From Niabella sp. (lineage in GTDB: Bacteria; Bacteroidota; Bacteroidia; Chitinophagales; Chitinophagaceae), in assembly GCA_017744715.1 (NCBI GenBank), contig JAGIAT010000006.1:248001-312000 (forward strand): DNA of 64,000 bases. Direction: 5' to 3'. This document shows positions 53,417-62,895 of this stretch, piece after piece (positions within the stretch are counted from its first letter, which is position 1; each line of letters opens with the position of its first letter). The notes under the pieces are model-generated. The model searched no databases, had not been told where the DNA came from, and worked only from the letters and a program-made list of their open reading frames with translations. Both the position numbers and the translations under genes were made by a program.

Positions 53417-54712
53417 ATGATCAGATATCTTTTATTGCTAATGTTAGCAGCAACAACGGGATCCGCTGTTGCGCAAAAGGGGTATACTCCTTCAAAAGAA
53501 AATTTAGCGTACCGGCAGCAGTTCCAGGACAATAAACTGGGCGTGTTTATCCACTGGGGCATTTACAGCATGCTGGCAGACGGGGAATGGGCGATGCTGC
53601 AAAAAAAGATCCCCTATGAAGAATACAGTAAACTGGCCGCGGGATTTGCGCCCTCAAAATTTAATGCGGAGGAATGGGTAGCAGCTCTAAAAGCCGGCGG
53701 TGCAAAATATATCTGTATTACTTCCCGCCATCATGATGGCTTCTCTATGTTTGGCACCGGCAGTTCGGATTATAATATTGTTGATGCCACGCCGTTTAAA
53801 CGGGATGTGCTGAAAGAGCTGGCAAATGCCTGCCATAAACAAGGCGTAAAGCTTCATTTTTATTATTCCCTGCTGGATTGGGGCCGGCCCGACTATAATC
53901 CAAAGGGAGTGCTTGCTGCAAAATGGACGGGGCCGGAACAACCCGGTTATAATACCTATCACCGGTTTATGCTGAGCCAGTTAAAGGAGTTGCTGACCAA
54001 CTACGGGGAGATCGGAGCAATCTGGTTCGATGGAGCCTGGGATAAAGGAAAGGCCTTCAACTGGAAATTTGATGAACTCTATACACTTATACACTCCTTG
54101 CAACCGGCCTGTTTAATTATCAATAACCACCACTGGGCCGCACTGGAAGGTGAAGATGCACAGGCTTTTGAACGGGATCTGCCCGGACAGAATACCGCTG
54201 GATTTTCACACGGCGTGGAGGTATCGGCACTGCCGCTTGAAACGTGTGAAACGATGAACGGCTCCTGGGGGTATAAGATCACGGATAATAATTATAAATC
54301 GGAAAAAGCCCTGATCCAGTACCTCGTAAAAGCAGCGGGTAACAATGCTAACCTGTTGATGAATGTAGGCCCCCGTCCCGACGGAACACTTCCGGAAATT
54401 GCCGTGCAACGATTCAGCGCCATGGGGCAATGGTTGCAGCAATACGGAGAAAGCATCTATGGCACGCGGGGAGGACCGGTAGCTGCACATAAATGGGGCG
54501 TAACCACAGAAAAAGGTACCCGTCTGTTTGTACATATCCTCGATCTTCAGGACAAGGCGCTGTTCCTTCCGCTAACGGGTAAAAAAGTGCGGTCTGCCCG
54601 GGTATTCATCGATAAAAAACCGGTAAAGTTTATGCAGCAGAAAGAGGGGGTTTTGTTGTTGTTGGAAAAACAACCGGATGAAACCGACTATGTAATTGAG
54701 CTAAACATTTAA
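53417..54712 (+). CDS. GH29 alpha-L-fucosidase (second copy)
   Basis: 431 residues, signal peptide MIRYLLLLMLAATTGSAVAQ. Core GH29 motifs: LGVFIHWGIYSMLADGEWAM, CITSRHHDGFSMFG, LHFYYSLLDWGRPDY, nucleophile D205 in AIWFDGAWD and ETCETMNGSWGY, which holds the likely acid/base region. NANLLMNVGPRPDGTLP ends the barrel. The protein has a short C-terminal sandwich and no added modules. It is closer to the classical fucosidase pattern than the GH29 at 30405. The GH97 gene starts 9 bp after its stop, so the two are co-transcribed and may act on one fucosylated substrate. Confidence 0.93.
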   Translation: MIRYLLLLMLAATTGSAVAQKGYTPSKENLAYRQQFQDNKLGVFIHWGIYSMLADGEWAMLQKKIPYEEYSKLAAGFAPSKFNAEEWVAALKAGGAKYICITSRHHDGFSMFGTGSSDYNIVDATPFKRDVLKELANACHKQGVKLHFYYSLLDWGRPDYNPKGVLAAKWTGPEQPGYNTYHRFMLSQLKELLTNYGEIGAIWFDGAWDKGKAFNWKFDELYTLIHSLQPACLIINNHHWAALEGEDAQAFERDLPGQNTAGFSHGVEVSALPLETCETMNGSWGYKITDNNYKSEKALIQYLVKAAGNNANLLMNVGPRPDGTLPEIAVQRFSAMGQWLQQYGESIYGTRGGPVAAHKWGVTTEKGTRLFVHILDLQDKALFLPLTGKKVRSARVFIDKKPVKFMQQKEGVLLLLEKQPDETDYVIELNI

Positions 54713-54721
54713 GTGTTTACA

Positions 54722-56575
54722 ATGAGGCGCATCATTCCCTTTCATATAATGTTCACCTGGCCCTTCCTGCTGGCGGGTCAGTCTGTGCCGCAGCATTTTT
54801 CAATGTCTTCTCCTGACCGGAAATTAGCCCTTTCCGTTTGGGAAAATAACGAAGGCCGGGTCTTTTATGCATTTAAGGCAAATGGATACTTACTCATCGA
54901 CCGGTCTGAACTGGGACCGGATACCAGCGATAAAGCTCACTGGAAAGCGATCACAAAAAGACAGGTGCGCCGGTACTGGAATCCTGTATGGGGAAAAAGA
55001 AGCAATGTAGAAGATGCGTTTAATGAAGCGGTGATCCAAAAGAAAGGGTACCGCATTACTGTAAGAGCGTACAATGACGGCATTGCGTTTCGTTACGACG
55101 GGGCAACCACTTTAAAAGAACGTACAACATTCCGGTTCCCGGGCAATTTTACGGCCTGGTATTACAATGGCGAAAACAGGAATATCGGACCGGAGTTACT
55201 GGATGATGCGAGTGGTACCCGCTTGCCGGTAATGACCATCAAAGCCGCGGCCGGACAGTATATGGCCATTCATGAGGCCAACCTGGTATCCGGTCAGCCC
55301 ATGGTCTTACATACTGTTAAAGGAAGCCGTGTATTTACCATACAATCCCAGCGTGCAGACGCGTGGCGGGTAATCTTATACGGCAGCACGCCCGGGAAAA
55401 TGGTCGACAGTCATTTACTGGAATTGTTAAACCCCGATCCGGAAAAGGACATGGATTTTTCCTGGGTTCGACCGGGTGTGGCGGTTTGGGATTGGCGTAT
55501 AAACGGAGCAACGGCCGGTGGATTTCAGTATACGATGTCTTATGCATCCTGGGTAAGAATGGTAGACTTTGCTGCGGCACATCAGATAAAGCACCTGGTA
55601 TTAGACGCCGACTGGTATGGCCCGGAATTTAACAAGGAATCGGATCCCCTGAAGGGCGGCAGGGCCGAACAGGTACAGGCGTTGATCCGTTATGCCAAAC
55701 AAAAAGGGGTGGGTGTTTGGCTGTATCTTAACGATGTAGGCGGCCGTCAATATCCGCTCGAGCAAACCATCCGGCAATATGGGAATTGGGGTGCCTCCGG
55801 CATCAAATATGGTTTTATGCGGGGCAATATGGAGGAAAAAAACGAACGCACCCGGTTGATCACCCGGCTATGCGCGGCGCATAAGCTGATGGTGGATTTC
55901 CATGATGGGCCGGTGCATCCCTACGGGCAGCTGCGTACCTGGCCCAATGCCGTTACCCGGGAATACTGCCACGCCCAGCTGGATGCACGCAGGGTTTTTC
56001 AACCCGGAACATTTGTGACCGCTGTGTTTGTCAATATGCTGGCCGGCCCGTTGGATATGAATAACGGTGTAATGGATATGGAGCAAAAAGGAAGGGTGGA
56101 TAACCCGATGCCTGTACCGGCTACCATTACTGCAGAAGCAGCCCGCACCCTGATTGTTTTTTCCGGCGCAACCATCATCCCGGATATCCCGGAGCTTTAT
56201 TTAAAACATCCGCCGCTGCTAAAATTTATCAGCGCGCAGGAAATGCCCTGGAAAGAAAGTAAGACCCTCTCCGGAGCAATAGGGGAATACATCGTTATGG
56301 CACGAAAGTCGGCAAAGGATCAATGGCTGATTGCGGCAGCTACCAATGAACAGGCAAGAACCCTGCGCATCCCGCTGGACTGTCTCGAAAAAGGCTGCTA
56401 TGAGGCCCTTATTATTACCGATGGAAACAACGCCGATTTCCGCACCAATAAAGAAAGCTATACCACTACAACAAGGCAGGTGACCCCGAACCAAACGATA
56501 GATGTGACGCTGGCTCCCGGCGGCGGAACCTGCATATTGTTACGCAAAACGATCCATTGCAATACGGGGCATTGA
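54722..56575 (+). CDS. Divergent GH97-type protein, general-acid position altered
   Basis: 617 residues from ATG 54722 (an in-frame GTG at 54713 is less likely); signal peptide MRRIIPFHIMFTWPFLLAGQ. GH97 super-sandwich (residues ~25-270, with VRAYNDGIAFRYDG) and barrel (HLVLDADWYGPEFN, residues 291-304) are clear. By memory alignment to SusB, BT1871 and the copy at 13844, the general-acid Glu is replaced by L420 with D421 next to it (REYCHAQLDA). The SusB base position is D395, and the retaining nucleophile position is occupied by G in IKYGFM. The protein may be inactive, use another acid, or act on an unusual substrate. It belongs to the transcript of the GH29 at 53417. Confidence 0.8.
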   Translation: MRRIIPFHIMFTWPFLLAGQSVPQHFSMSSPDRKLALSVWENNEGRVFYAFKANGYLLIDRSELGPDTSDKAHWKAITKRQVRRYWNPVWGKRSNVEDAFNEAVIQKKGYRITVRAYNDGIAFRYDGATTLKERTTFRFPGNFTAWYYNGENRNIGPELLDDASGTRLPVMTIKAAAGQYMAIHEANLVSGQPMVLHTVKGSRVFTIQSQRADAWRVILYGSTPGKMVDSHLLELLNPDPEKDMDFSWVRPGVAVWDWRINGATAGGFQYTMSYASWVRMVDFAAAHQIKHLVLDADWYGPEFNKESDPLKGGRAEQVQALIRYAKQKGVGVWLYLNDVGGRQYPLEQTIRQYGNWGASGIKYGFMRGNMEEKNERTRLITRLCAAHKLMVDFHDGPVHPYGQLRTWPNAVTREYCHAQLDARRVFQPGTFVTAVFVNMLAGPLDMNNGVMDMEQKGRVDNPMPVPATITAEAARTLIVFSGATIIPDIPELYLKHPPLLKFISAQEMPWKESKTLSGAIGEYIVMARKSAKDQWLIAAATNEQARTLRIPLDCLEKGCYEALIITDGNNADFRTNKESYTTTTRQVTPNQTIDVTLAPGGGTCILLRKTIHCNTGH

Positions 56576-56589
56576 CCGGTCAGATGCGT

Positions 56590-56606
56590 CGGAAATCCGG
56601 TTTCCG
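56590..56606. terminator. Short stem-loop between convergent genes
   Basis: CGGAAA (56590-56595), TCCGG, TTTCCG (56601-56606) makes a perfect six-base stem, 14 bases after the GH97 stop and about 105 bases before the end of the convergent symporter gene. There is no T run, so it is a weak terminator candidate. Confidence 0.25.
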
Positions 56607-56712
56607 TTAATACAGGTTGCTGTTTTCTCCGGTATCCTGCTTCTCCTGCCTATACAAAACAGGCATCTGCACACAACATGCTTTCGCCCGATTCTTAAAA
56701 GATACCCTGTAC

Positions 56713-58305
56713 CTATGCGTTCACCAGGCCCAGGGGCGAAAAGAGCATAAACAGCAACAGGGCGGCTATCACCAGTGCCAGCCCAACAATACGCCGGTAG
56801 CGCCAGGGCTGAACGGCCACCATATTGTTTTGTTTCAGCTCAAAGGGTACGGGCATAGGTTTCCACCGGCCGATCAGTAACATGATGACGGTAGTAATCA
56901 CAAACAATATTGCAAGCACATGCAGAAAATGCAGTTGAACAGTAACGAACAATTGGGTGGCACCATAGCTGATGATAAAAAAGAACAGTCCGGCACGGGC
57001 GGCCAGCGGTGGTACGCGTTTGGTAAGAAATCCTACCAGCATGATGGTAAAAATGGGAACACTAAACAATCCTCCTATTTTTTGAAGATAGGTATAAAAT
57101 CCCCCGGTTGCAAACAGGATGAAGGGGGCAATCAGCATTGCTATAACAGCGATACCTGCCTGGAACCGTTTGGCGGTGCGTACCTGGTTCTGCTCGCGGG
57201 GAAGCCGGCGTCTTTTAGCCATCAGCGGCCGGTAAACGTTTAGCATAAACAGCGTGGCCGAACTGTTAAGACCCGCAATAAACGTGGTAACGGTAGCGCC
57301 AAATAATATGGCTGCCAGGTAACCGGAATAGGCCGGCGGCGACACATCCCCGGCCAGCTTTGAAAAAACAGTGGAGGTGTTGGAAAGCCCTGTATAAAGG
57401 TGGGCGGCAATAACGCCGGGAATATTCAGCAGGAGCGGAAGCATCAGTTTGCCAAGTGCTGCCAGTGCCATTCCCTTCTGGCAGGTAGCCAGGTCCCTGG
57501 ATGCCAGTGCCTGCTGAACAATATATTGTTCGGTACCCCAGTAATACAGGTTCACCAGCAGCATACCGGTGAAGATGGTGCCGAAGGGAACGGCATCACC
57601 GGGTTTGCCGATGCTGTTGAAATGTTCCGTTTTTGAAGATAAAAGCGTTTGCAATCCTGCCTGCCAGTCGCCGGCGCCCAGGTAACGCAATGCAAAATAG
57701 GGCAGCAGCAATCCGCCGGTGAACAGGGCAAACCCAAGCAGGGTATCAGAAATCGTAAGGGCCTTCAGGCCGCCCAGCAGGGCATACAGGGTTCCAAGAA
57801 TGCCGATGCTCCATACAAGTATCCAAACGGTGGCCTGATGGGGGATCCCGAACCGTTCCGAAATATCAAACAGCCCGTCAAATGCTACGGCGCTGCCATA
57901 TAATACAGCCGGCAGCAGGTTGATGATATAGTTGGCTAAAAAAAGGATGGAAACGATCCATTTCACCGAACGGTCGTACCGGGCTTCCAGGAAATCCGGG
58001 GTAGTAGCAATGCCGGTTCTGAGATAAATGGGAATGATCAGCTCGGATACCAGCTGCATGGCCAGCACAGAAGTAACACCCCAGGCCATTACACTCATGT
58101 TATTGATATAACTGAGTTCGTTTTCGCCCACAAAGGATGCGGTATTGATATTGGTAAACAGCAGCCCGCAACCAACAGCCGCAAATCCAAGCTTCCGGTT
58201 GGCAAAGAACAATGCATTGAGGGTGCCTGTTTTTTCCTTCCTCGTTTTAAACCAGGAGAACAATACAACGGCGAAGATGATGATAATAAAGCTGGTCAGT
58301 GCCAT
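56713..58305 (-). CDS. Sodium/solute symporter (SSS family), second copy
   Basis: 530 residues from ATG 58305 (an in-frame TTG nine bases upstream is less likely). About 13 membrane helices. TNINTASFVGENELSYIN (residues 51-68) is the sodium-site helix region, and GLNSSATLFMLNVYRPLM and LLVNLYYWGTEQYIVQQAL are typical SSS sugar-carrier stretches. It is the last gene of the minus-strand operon, 60 bp after the six-hairpin gene. It differs clearly from the symporter at 7822, so it likely carries a different sugar, perhaps galactose given the GH27 gene in the same operon. That link is inference. Confidence 0.9.
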   Translation of the reverse strand: MALTSFIIIIFAVVLFSWFKTRKEKTGTLNALFFANRKLGFAAVGCGLLFTNINTASFVGENELSYINNMSVMAWGVTSVLAMQLVSELIIPIYLRTGIATTPDFLEARYDRSVKWIVSILFLANYIINLLPAVLYGSAVAFDGLFDISERFGIPHQATVWILVWSIGILGTLYALLGGLKALTISDTLLGFALFTGGLLLPYFALRYLGAGDWQAGLQTLLSSKTEHFNSIGKPGDAVPFGTIFTGMLLVNLYYWGTEQYIVQQALASRDLATCQKGMALAALGKLMLPLLLNIPGVIAAHLYTGLSNTSTVFSKLAGDVSPPAYSGYLAAILFGATVTTFIAGLNSSATLFMLNVYRPLMAKRRRLPREQNQVRTAKRFQAGIAVIAMLIAPFILFATGGFYTYLQKIGGLFSVPIFTIMLVGFLTKRVPPLAARAGLFFFIISYGATQLFVTVQLHFLHVLAILFVITTVIMLLIGRWKPMPVPFELKQNNMVAVQPWRYRRIVGLALVIAALLLFMLFSPLGLVNA

Positions 58306-58365
58306 AACAGGCAATTTACGCCATCCAATGATAATGATACACGCACAATATATTGCTATGGTCGT

Positions 58366-60342
58366 TTAGGGAAGTGTAATGTTCAGCGGCGCTTTTCCAT
58401 TCCACGAAAAAGTCTGGCTGTTTTTTCCGGTTTCGTTAACGGTAACGCGGTACTTCCCGGAAACCCGCTGCACCTGCAGATCAAATGTGGTGCGGAACGC
58501 TGCTATATTTTTAAGCGAGAGCTGGTTCCACTTTTTGGGAAGCCAGGGGCAAATAGAAAAGGAGCGGAGGCCCGTAGGCTCAAATCCAAGCAGCCCTTCC
58601 ACCAGTGCCCGACAATACAACCCGCTTTCTGCCGAAAGATGCCGCTGGTTGCCCTCCGGCCAGGCCTCAATGGCATAAGGTACGTGCTCGCCCAGTAGGC
58701 GTTTGTTGGAATAAAAAGAAAGATAGGCCATTGCGGTATCGGTAGCGCCTGCTTTAAACAATCCTCTGAATGCATAGAGGGTAGACCGGTCCCAATAGGT
58801 GCTGGAACCCGATTCGGTAAGCAGGCCGTTGGGCGACCATAATTTGGGGGACAGTAAGGCGGCTTGCGTTTGCTCTTTCCGGTCGTAAATGCCCATCACC
58901 AGCGGCAGGCAGATCCACGAGCGGAGTTTATCATTCCCTTCATAATATTTATAGGTTTGGTAGCCTTCTACCGTACCGCCAAAATACTGTTCCATATGTT
59001 GGCGGAGCTCCCGGGCTTCCTGCCGCCATTGCACAGCGGTCGTTGTTTTGCCGAGTGCCGTTGCCAGGTGTGATCCGTATAAAAACGATCCGTAAGCCAG
59101 GGCATTGGTGGAGAGGTTTACCTTTCCTGCCGGAAACCGTCCTTCCAGTTCATCGGACTGGGAGGCAATGACACCGTCCGCTGTTTTTTTTCGCAGCAGG
59201 TAGGTATTACACCATTCGATCAGGGGCCACAGGGTAGCCGCTTCAATGGTATCGCCACTGGTTAAAGCAAACTGGGAGGCGCCATAGCCGATCATGGCCT
59301 GATCGCCGCGGTCGCCGGCACCGTTCCAGTAACCCGCGCCCTCAGCAATGATCGAGCTGGGAATGGGCTTGTAAGTGGGATTCATATAACCTGCAAAAAG
59401 CCGGTAGCTGTTGCGGGCCGATTCCATACCGGCGGCATTACCCAGGTAGGCAAAGAACGGGTTGATGTATTCGGCCTGGTCATTGGCCCAGATGGCGGCA
59501 TAATATTCGCCCCCGCCCGGTCCATGCATCAGCCCTTCCTTTGTTTCATAAATGCTTTCGGCTGCCCGGATCTTGGCAAAGGCAAACATGCGGTTGATCA
59601 CCGGGTCAGGGGTTTGAAGGATCAATTGGTTTTCGAGGCTGCGGACCAGCGCGCTTCGTTTTGCAAATTCATAGTCCGCCGAATAGTAATAACGGTCTTC
59701 AGATTTTTTCCGGGCCGATATCACGATCCAGAAATGACGGGCCTCCTGTGGCTTCAGGGTCAGCAATCCGCCGTTATATAGTTTTGTATTGATCACATAA
59801 GATCCGTACACGCCCTTTTTTTCATCGGTGATATGGTTACTGTCGATAAGGGGAACGTTTACCGCAACGGTTTCCGGGCCCAGGTTGCGCAGGATATAAG
59901 ACTCAATATAAGCTGCGTGATCCGTAGAAGGGAATACGGTCCGTTCGAGGATCATGTTTTTGGAAAGTGTACCCGTCGTTTGCAAATAGCCATGTATCGA
60001 AAAACTACGGGGCATTTCGGTGATCTTTCTTCCGTTGATGGTAATGGAATCGGTGATGTTACCATTGAATTCTTTGACCAGGTTGCCACGGGTATCATTG
60101 GGAATGGTGCGGAGCATTGGGAACACGAGTTTCCTGCTCAGAAGTAGCGCGCCGGACGGCTGAACACCATAGTGTACAATAGCAGAAAGCTGTTTGCCAC
60201 TCATCTCCATATGATCTTTATGGGCTTGCCCCGGCTGAACGGTCCACCGGATGCTGCCGTCTGTAAGCAGTTTCCAGTAGGGTTGCTGTGCAAAAAGCGT
60301 AAGGCCGGAGCACAATAGTACCGGCAACAGTAATCTTCTCAT
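58366..60342 (-). CDS. Six-hairpin glycosidase-like secreted protein (unassigned)
   Basis: 658 residues; signal peptide MRRLLLPVLLCSGLTLFAQ. Residues ~20-240 are a beta-sandwich. Residues ~250-560 form an (alpha/alpha) toroid: FAFAKIRAAESIYETKEGLM, EYYAAIWANDQAEYINPFF, AMIGYGASQFALTSGDTIEA, SSTYWDRSTLYAFRGLFKAG. A C-terminal sandwich starts near LLGFEPTGLRSFSICPWLP. AIWANDQAEY and the later YAIEAWPEGNQRHLSAESGLY are rich in possible catalytic acids, as in GH78/GH63/GH15-like enzymes, but I cannot assign a family. The GntR-type regulator gene lies 30 bp upstream. Probable exo-glycosidase. Confidence 0.65.
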   Translation of the reverse strand: MRRLLLPVLLCSGLTLFAQQPYWKLLTDGSIRWTVQPGQAHKDHMEMSGKQLSAIVHYGVQPSGALLLSRKLVFPMLRTIPNDTRGNLVKEFNGNITDSITINGRKITEMPRSFSIHGYLQTTGTLSKNMILERTVFPSTDHAAYIESYILRNLGPETVAVNVPLIDSNHITDEKKGVYGSYVINTKLYNGGLLTLKPQEARHFWIVISARKKSEDRYYYSADYEFAKRSALVRSLENQLILQTPDPVINRMFAFAKIRAAESIYETKEGLMHGPGGGEYYAAIWANDQAEYINPFFAYLGNAAGMESARNSYRLFAGYMNPTYKPIPSSIIAEGAGYWNGAGDRGDQAMIGYGASQFALTSGDTIEAATLWPLIEWCNTYLLRKKTADGVIASQSDELEGRFPAGKVNLSTNALAYGSFLYGSHLATALGKTTTAVQWRQEARELRQHMEQYFGGTVEGYQTYKYYEGNDKLRSWICLPLVMGIYDRKEQTQAALLSPKLWSPNGLLTESGSSTYWDRSTLYAFRGLFKAGATDTAMAYLSFYSNKRLLGEHVPYAIEAWPEGNQRHLSAESGLYCRALVEGLLGFEPTGLRSFSICPWLPKKWNQLSLKNIAAFRTTFDLQVQRVSGKYRVTVNETGKNSQTFSWNGKAPLNITLP

Positions 60343-60372
60343 GATGGCGGGAAATAAGTTTATAAAATAAAT

Positions 60373-61383
60373 TTAAAGCGTATTTCTTCTGGTGAGCGTG
60401 GTAGGGATGGTTACCTGTATGGGTTCATTCTTCAGGATCGCCCGGGCCGCCATGGTACCCATCAGCGCAAAATCGGCCGAGTAGGTGGTGATGCCTACAA
60501 ATTCTTTAGCCGGCTCATCGTTGTGCGAGAGAATGCCTACGTCTTTACCAGGTTTGAGTTTTTTTACCTTGCATTCTTTCAGGATCTCCCACATAGCAAA
60601 ATTGTCCAGCGTAAAATATACCTTGCCCTTTTCCACCGTACCTGGTACAAATTCGCGGATCAGGGTTCCGTTGATCTTATATTTTTTGATAAACCTGCGA
60701 AAGGAGGTTACGATCTCTTTGGGATCCAGGGAATCAGGCGAATGGTAGAAAACAAATTCGTCAAAGGCCCGGATCTCATTTACGAGTTGTTCAAATACCT
60801 GGTAGGACGACCGTTCAAACTCCTGGGTAATATGATTAAAAACGCCGTCGATGGGCTCATAACGATCAAACATCAGTAACTGGTTCCGCGGAATGGTATC
60901 GAGCAGGTCTTTCGACCGGGGATGGGGGATGGGCGCAATCACGTACATGCCGAATTGCCGCCGGATCCGCTGCAGGATGGTTTCAAATATCTCGATGTTT
61001 CCATGATGAAAGAACACCTGCAGGTTGATGCCCTCGCCCAGGGTTTTCCGGAAGTTACGGTAGAACTGCTCTTCAAAACTGTCCAGGTTGTACATGAGCA
61101 GGGCCACTCTTAACAGTTGCTGGGTACTTCCGTTGGCCACAAAATACCCCAGCCGGTTGCGCGACGCTACAATACCCCGGCTGATCAGTTCCCGGTAGCC
61201 CCGGATGATGGTTTCTCTCGAAAACCCCAGGGTGCGGATCATGGTATTCACCGAGGGCAATGTATCGCCGGGAACCAGTAACTTTTCATTAATGGTATTG
61301 ATCACCCCCTGTACGATCCGGTCGTGTTTTGAATAGGAGCTCACCTGTTCCAGTTCGGTGATCTTGTCAAATACAGTTGTCAT
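60373..61383 (-). CDS. GntR-family transcriptional regulator with LacI-like sensor domain
   Basis: 336 residues, cytoplasmic. Residues ~15-80 are a winged helix of GntR type (VPGDTLPSVNTMIRTLGFSR, GYRELISRGIVASRNRLGYF). Residues ~90-330 resemble periplasmic-binding-protein-like sensors of LacI regulators (GMYVIAPIPHPRSKDLLD, KPGKDVGILSHNDEPAKEFV, FALMGTMAARAILKNE). This combination is used in Bacteroidota for sugar-responsive repressors. It lies inside the minus-strand operon between two six-hairpin genes, so it probably represses this operon until a sugar binds. Whether it also acts at 7621-7634 is open. Confidence 0.9.
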   Translation of the reverse strand: MTTVFDKITELEQVSSYSKHDRIVQGVINTINEKLLVPGDTLPSVNTMIRTLGFSRETIIRGYRELISRGIVASRNRLGYFVANGSTQQLLRVALLMYNLDSFEEQFYRNFRKTLGEGINLQVFFHHGNIEIFETILQRIRRQFGMYVIAPIPHPRSKDLLDTIPRNQLLMFDRYEPIDGVFNHITQEFERSSYQVFEQLVNEIRAFDEFVFYHSPDSLDPKEIVTSFRRFIKKYKINGTLIREFVPGTVEKGKVYFTLDNFAMWEILKECKVKKLKPGKDVGILSHNDEPAKEFVGITTYSADFALMGTMAARAILKNEPIQVTIPTTLTRRNTL

Positions 61384-61416
61384 TGAAGAAGCCTTTTCGG
61401 ATTTGTTTAAACAGGT

Positions 61417-62853
61417 TTATAAAATATCGGCGGTTACTGTTGTTCCCGGGGCAACGGCAATATCCGTATAAAAAAACGGCGGCCCGCCAATTATCGGTTG
61501 TTGAACGGCTTTTTTGCTTTTCCCGTTCACCCGGATCGAACGTCCGGTTCCCCGGAAGCCTGCCCGCCAGTAGATAACCGAATGCCCGTTGTTAACAAAG
61601 GTACTGCCCTTGTTCCAGTGCCGGATGCCGATGCGCGATGATAATACGGGAAGATGCTTCAGTGTACAGGTATCACCCGAGGGATGATTGTACAGGGTCG
61701 TAACGCGGTTTTCACGGGCATCCGCACTTACCCCCATAATGCCCTGTACCAGTCCTTCTATTACGCCAAAGGAAACCTCCGGGTAATCGTGGCGCTCGGT
61801 GGCGGGGTTGGCCAGGAACAAAATATTCTCGTAGGCCTGCTTGCCGTATCCGTACCGGGCCAGCTGGTAGGGAAGATAGGAGCGGTTCTCTACATTCCAG
61901 CTGGTGCCGAGAAGGTGCTGTATCGTATGCCGGATGCGGCTGCTGTCCGTTAATGCGTTGTACCAAAGCAGGTAGGTTTCGCCTTCACCGGTTCCAAACA
62001 CACCACCACCCGAATAATAGGTGTGATACCGGTTGTTGGTGCTGTTCCACCAGGTGGCTTCCAGCTGCTTCCGGTAAGCCTCCGCTTTCTGGCGATAGAG
62101 GGCTGCCTGTTGTTCCTGTTTCCACACGGTATTCATTGCCGCATAGCTCGTCAGTCCCCGGTAAATAGCCGCTACAAGATCAATTCCCATTTTTACATCA
62201 TGTATGGCCTCATAATAAGAGGGCAGACCTCTGCACCGGTGAAAATAATCCTGATTGTTAAGGGGGATGGGAGCGTTCAGGTAAACGGGCCGGGTGAACA
62301 ATGAATCTACCTGCAGTTTCCACCGCTCCAGGTAACGGGTTACTGTAAGATCAAAAAAAGTTCTGAATGCCGGTTCGGTTATATAACGGGTATTGCCGGT
62401 CCACAGGTACATCCGCCAGCAGGCATCAATAAGTTCAAAATTAGCGTTGAGGTTGTACCAGAACTCCCGGTCATTGCGATAGTCTTCCGGTGCCGGTTGC
62501 CCGTTCCGGTTCATCTCCCAGTAGGTACACCAGTCTTTGCTTTCTGAAATATTGGATACAAAGCGGGTGAGTATATTTTTATTTTCAGCGCTCATGCCCA
62601 ACATTTCGGCGGGCAGGCACTGGTGCGATACATCCCGGATGCAAAAGGCGTTGCGTGAAGGCAGTGCCGCCTCATACCAGGGGCCAACGGGGTCCGAAGG
62701 GCTCCCCCTGAAAGAAACGGCCAGGTCCCGGGCGCGGTAAAAACTGTTTTGCAACGCAGTGTCTGACGACATAAATTCAAGGGACGGGTTTTGGGCAGCT
62801 ACCGGAATTACGGCGCCGGCCCAGCAACAGATCATAAAAAAAACACTTCGCAT
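61417..62853 (-). CDS. Six-hairpin-type secreted protein of unknown family
   Basis: 478 residues with signal peptide MRSVFFMICCWAGAVIPVAAQ. The body is largely helical, with aromatic and acidic clusters: WYEAALPSRNAFCIRDVSHQ, MLGMSAENKNILTRFVSNIS, TYWEMNRNGQPAPEDYRND, FGTGEGETYLLWYNAL and HDYPEVSFGVIEGLVQGIMG. This suggests an (alpha/alpha)6 barrel with acids E/D near the conserved IRDVSHQ. A short C-terminal sandwich follows (~410-478). I do not recognise the family. It is 33 bp upstream of the GntR-type gene and 42 bp downstream of GH27, so probably a glycosidase working with GH27. Confidence 0.62.
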   Translation of the reverse strand: MRSVFFMICCWAGAVIPVAAQNPSLEFMSSDTALQNSFYRARDLAVSFRGSPSDPVGPWYEAALPSRNAFCIRDVSHQCLPAEMLGMSAENKNILTRFVSNISESKDWCTYWEMNRNGQPAPEDYRNDREFWYNLNANFELIDACWRMYLWTGNTRYITEPAFRTFFDLTVTRYLERWKLQVDSLFTRPVYLNAPIPLNNQDYFHRCRGLPSYYEAIHDVKMGIDLVAAIYRGLTSYAAMNTVWKQEQQAALYRQKAEAYRKQLEATWWNSTNNRYHTYYSGGGVFGTGEGETYLLWYNALTDSSRIRHTIQHLLGTSWNVENRSYLPYQLARYGYGKQAYENILFLANPATERHDYPEVSFGVIEGLVQGIMGVSADARENRVTTLYNHPSGDTCTLKHLPVLSSRIGIRHWNKGSTFVNNGHSVIYWRAGFRGTGRSIRVNGKSKKAVQQPIIGGPPFFYTDIAVAPGTTVTADIL

Positions 62854-62895
62854 CTTTATTTGACAAATATTATGTTATACGGTATCCTTTGCTTC

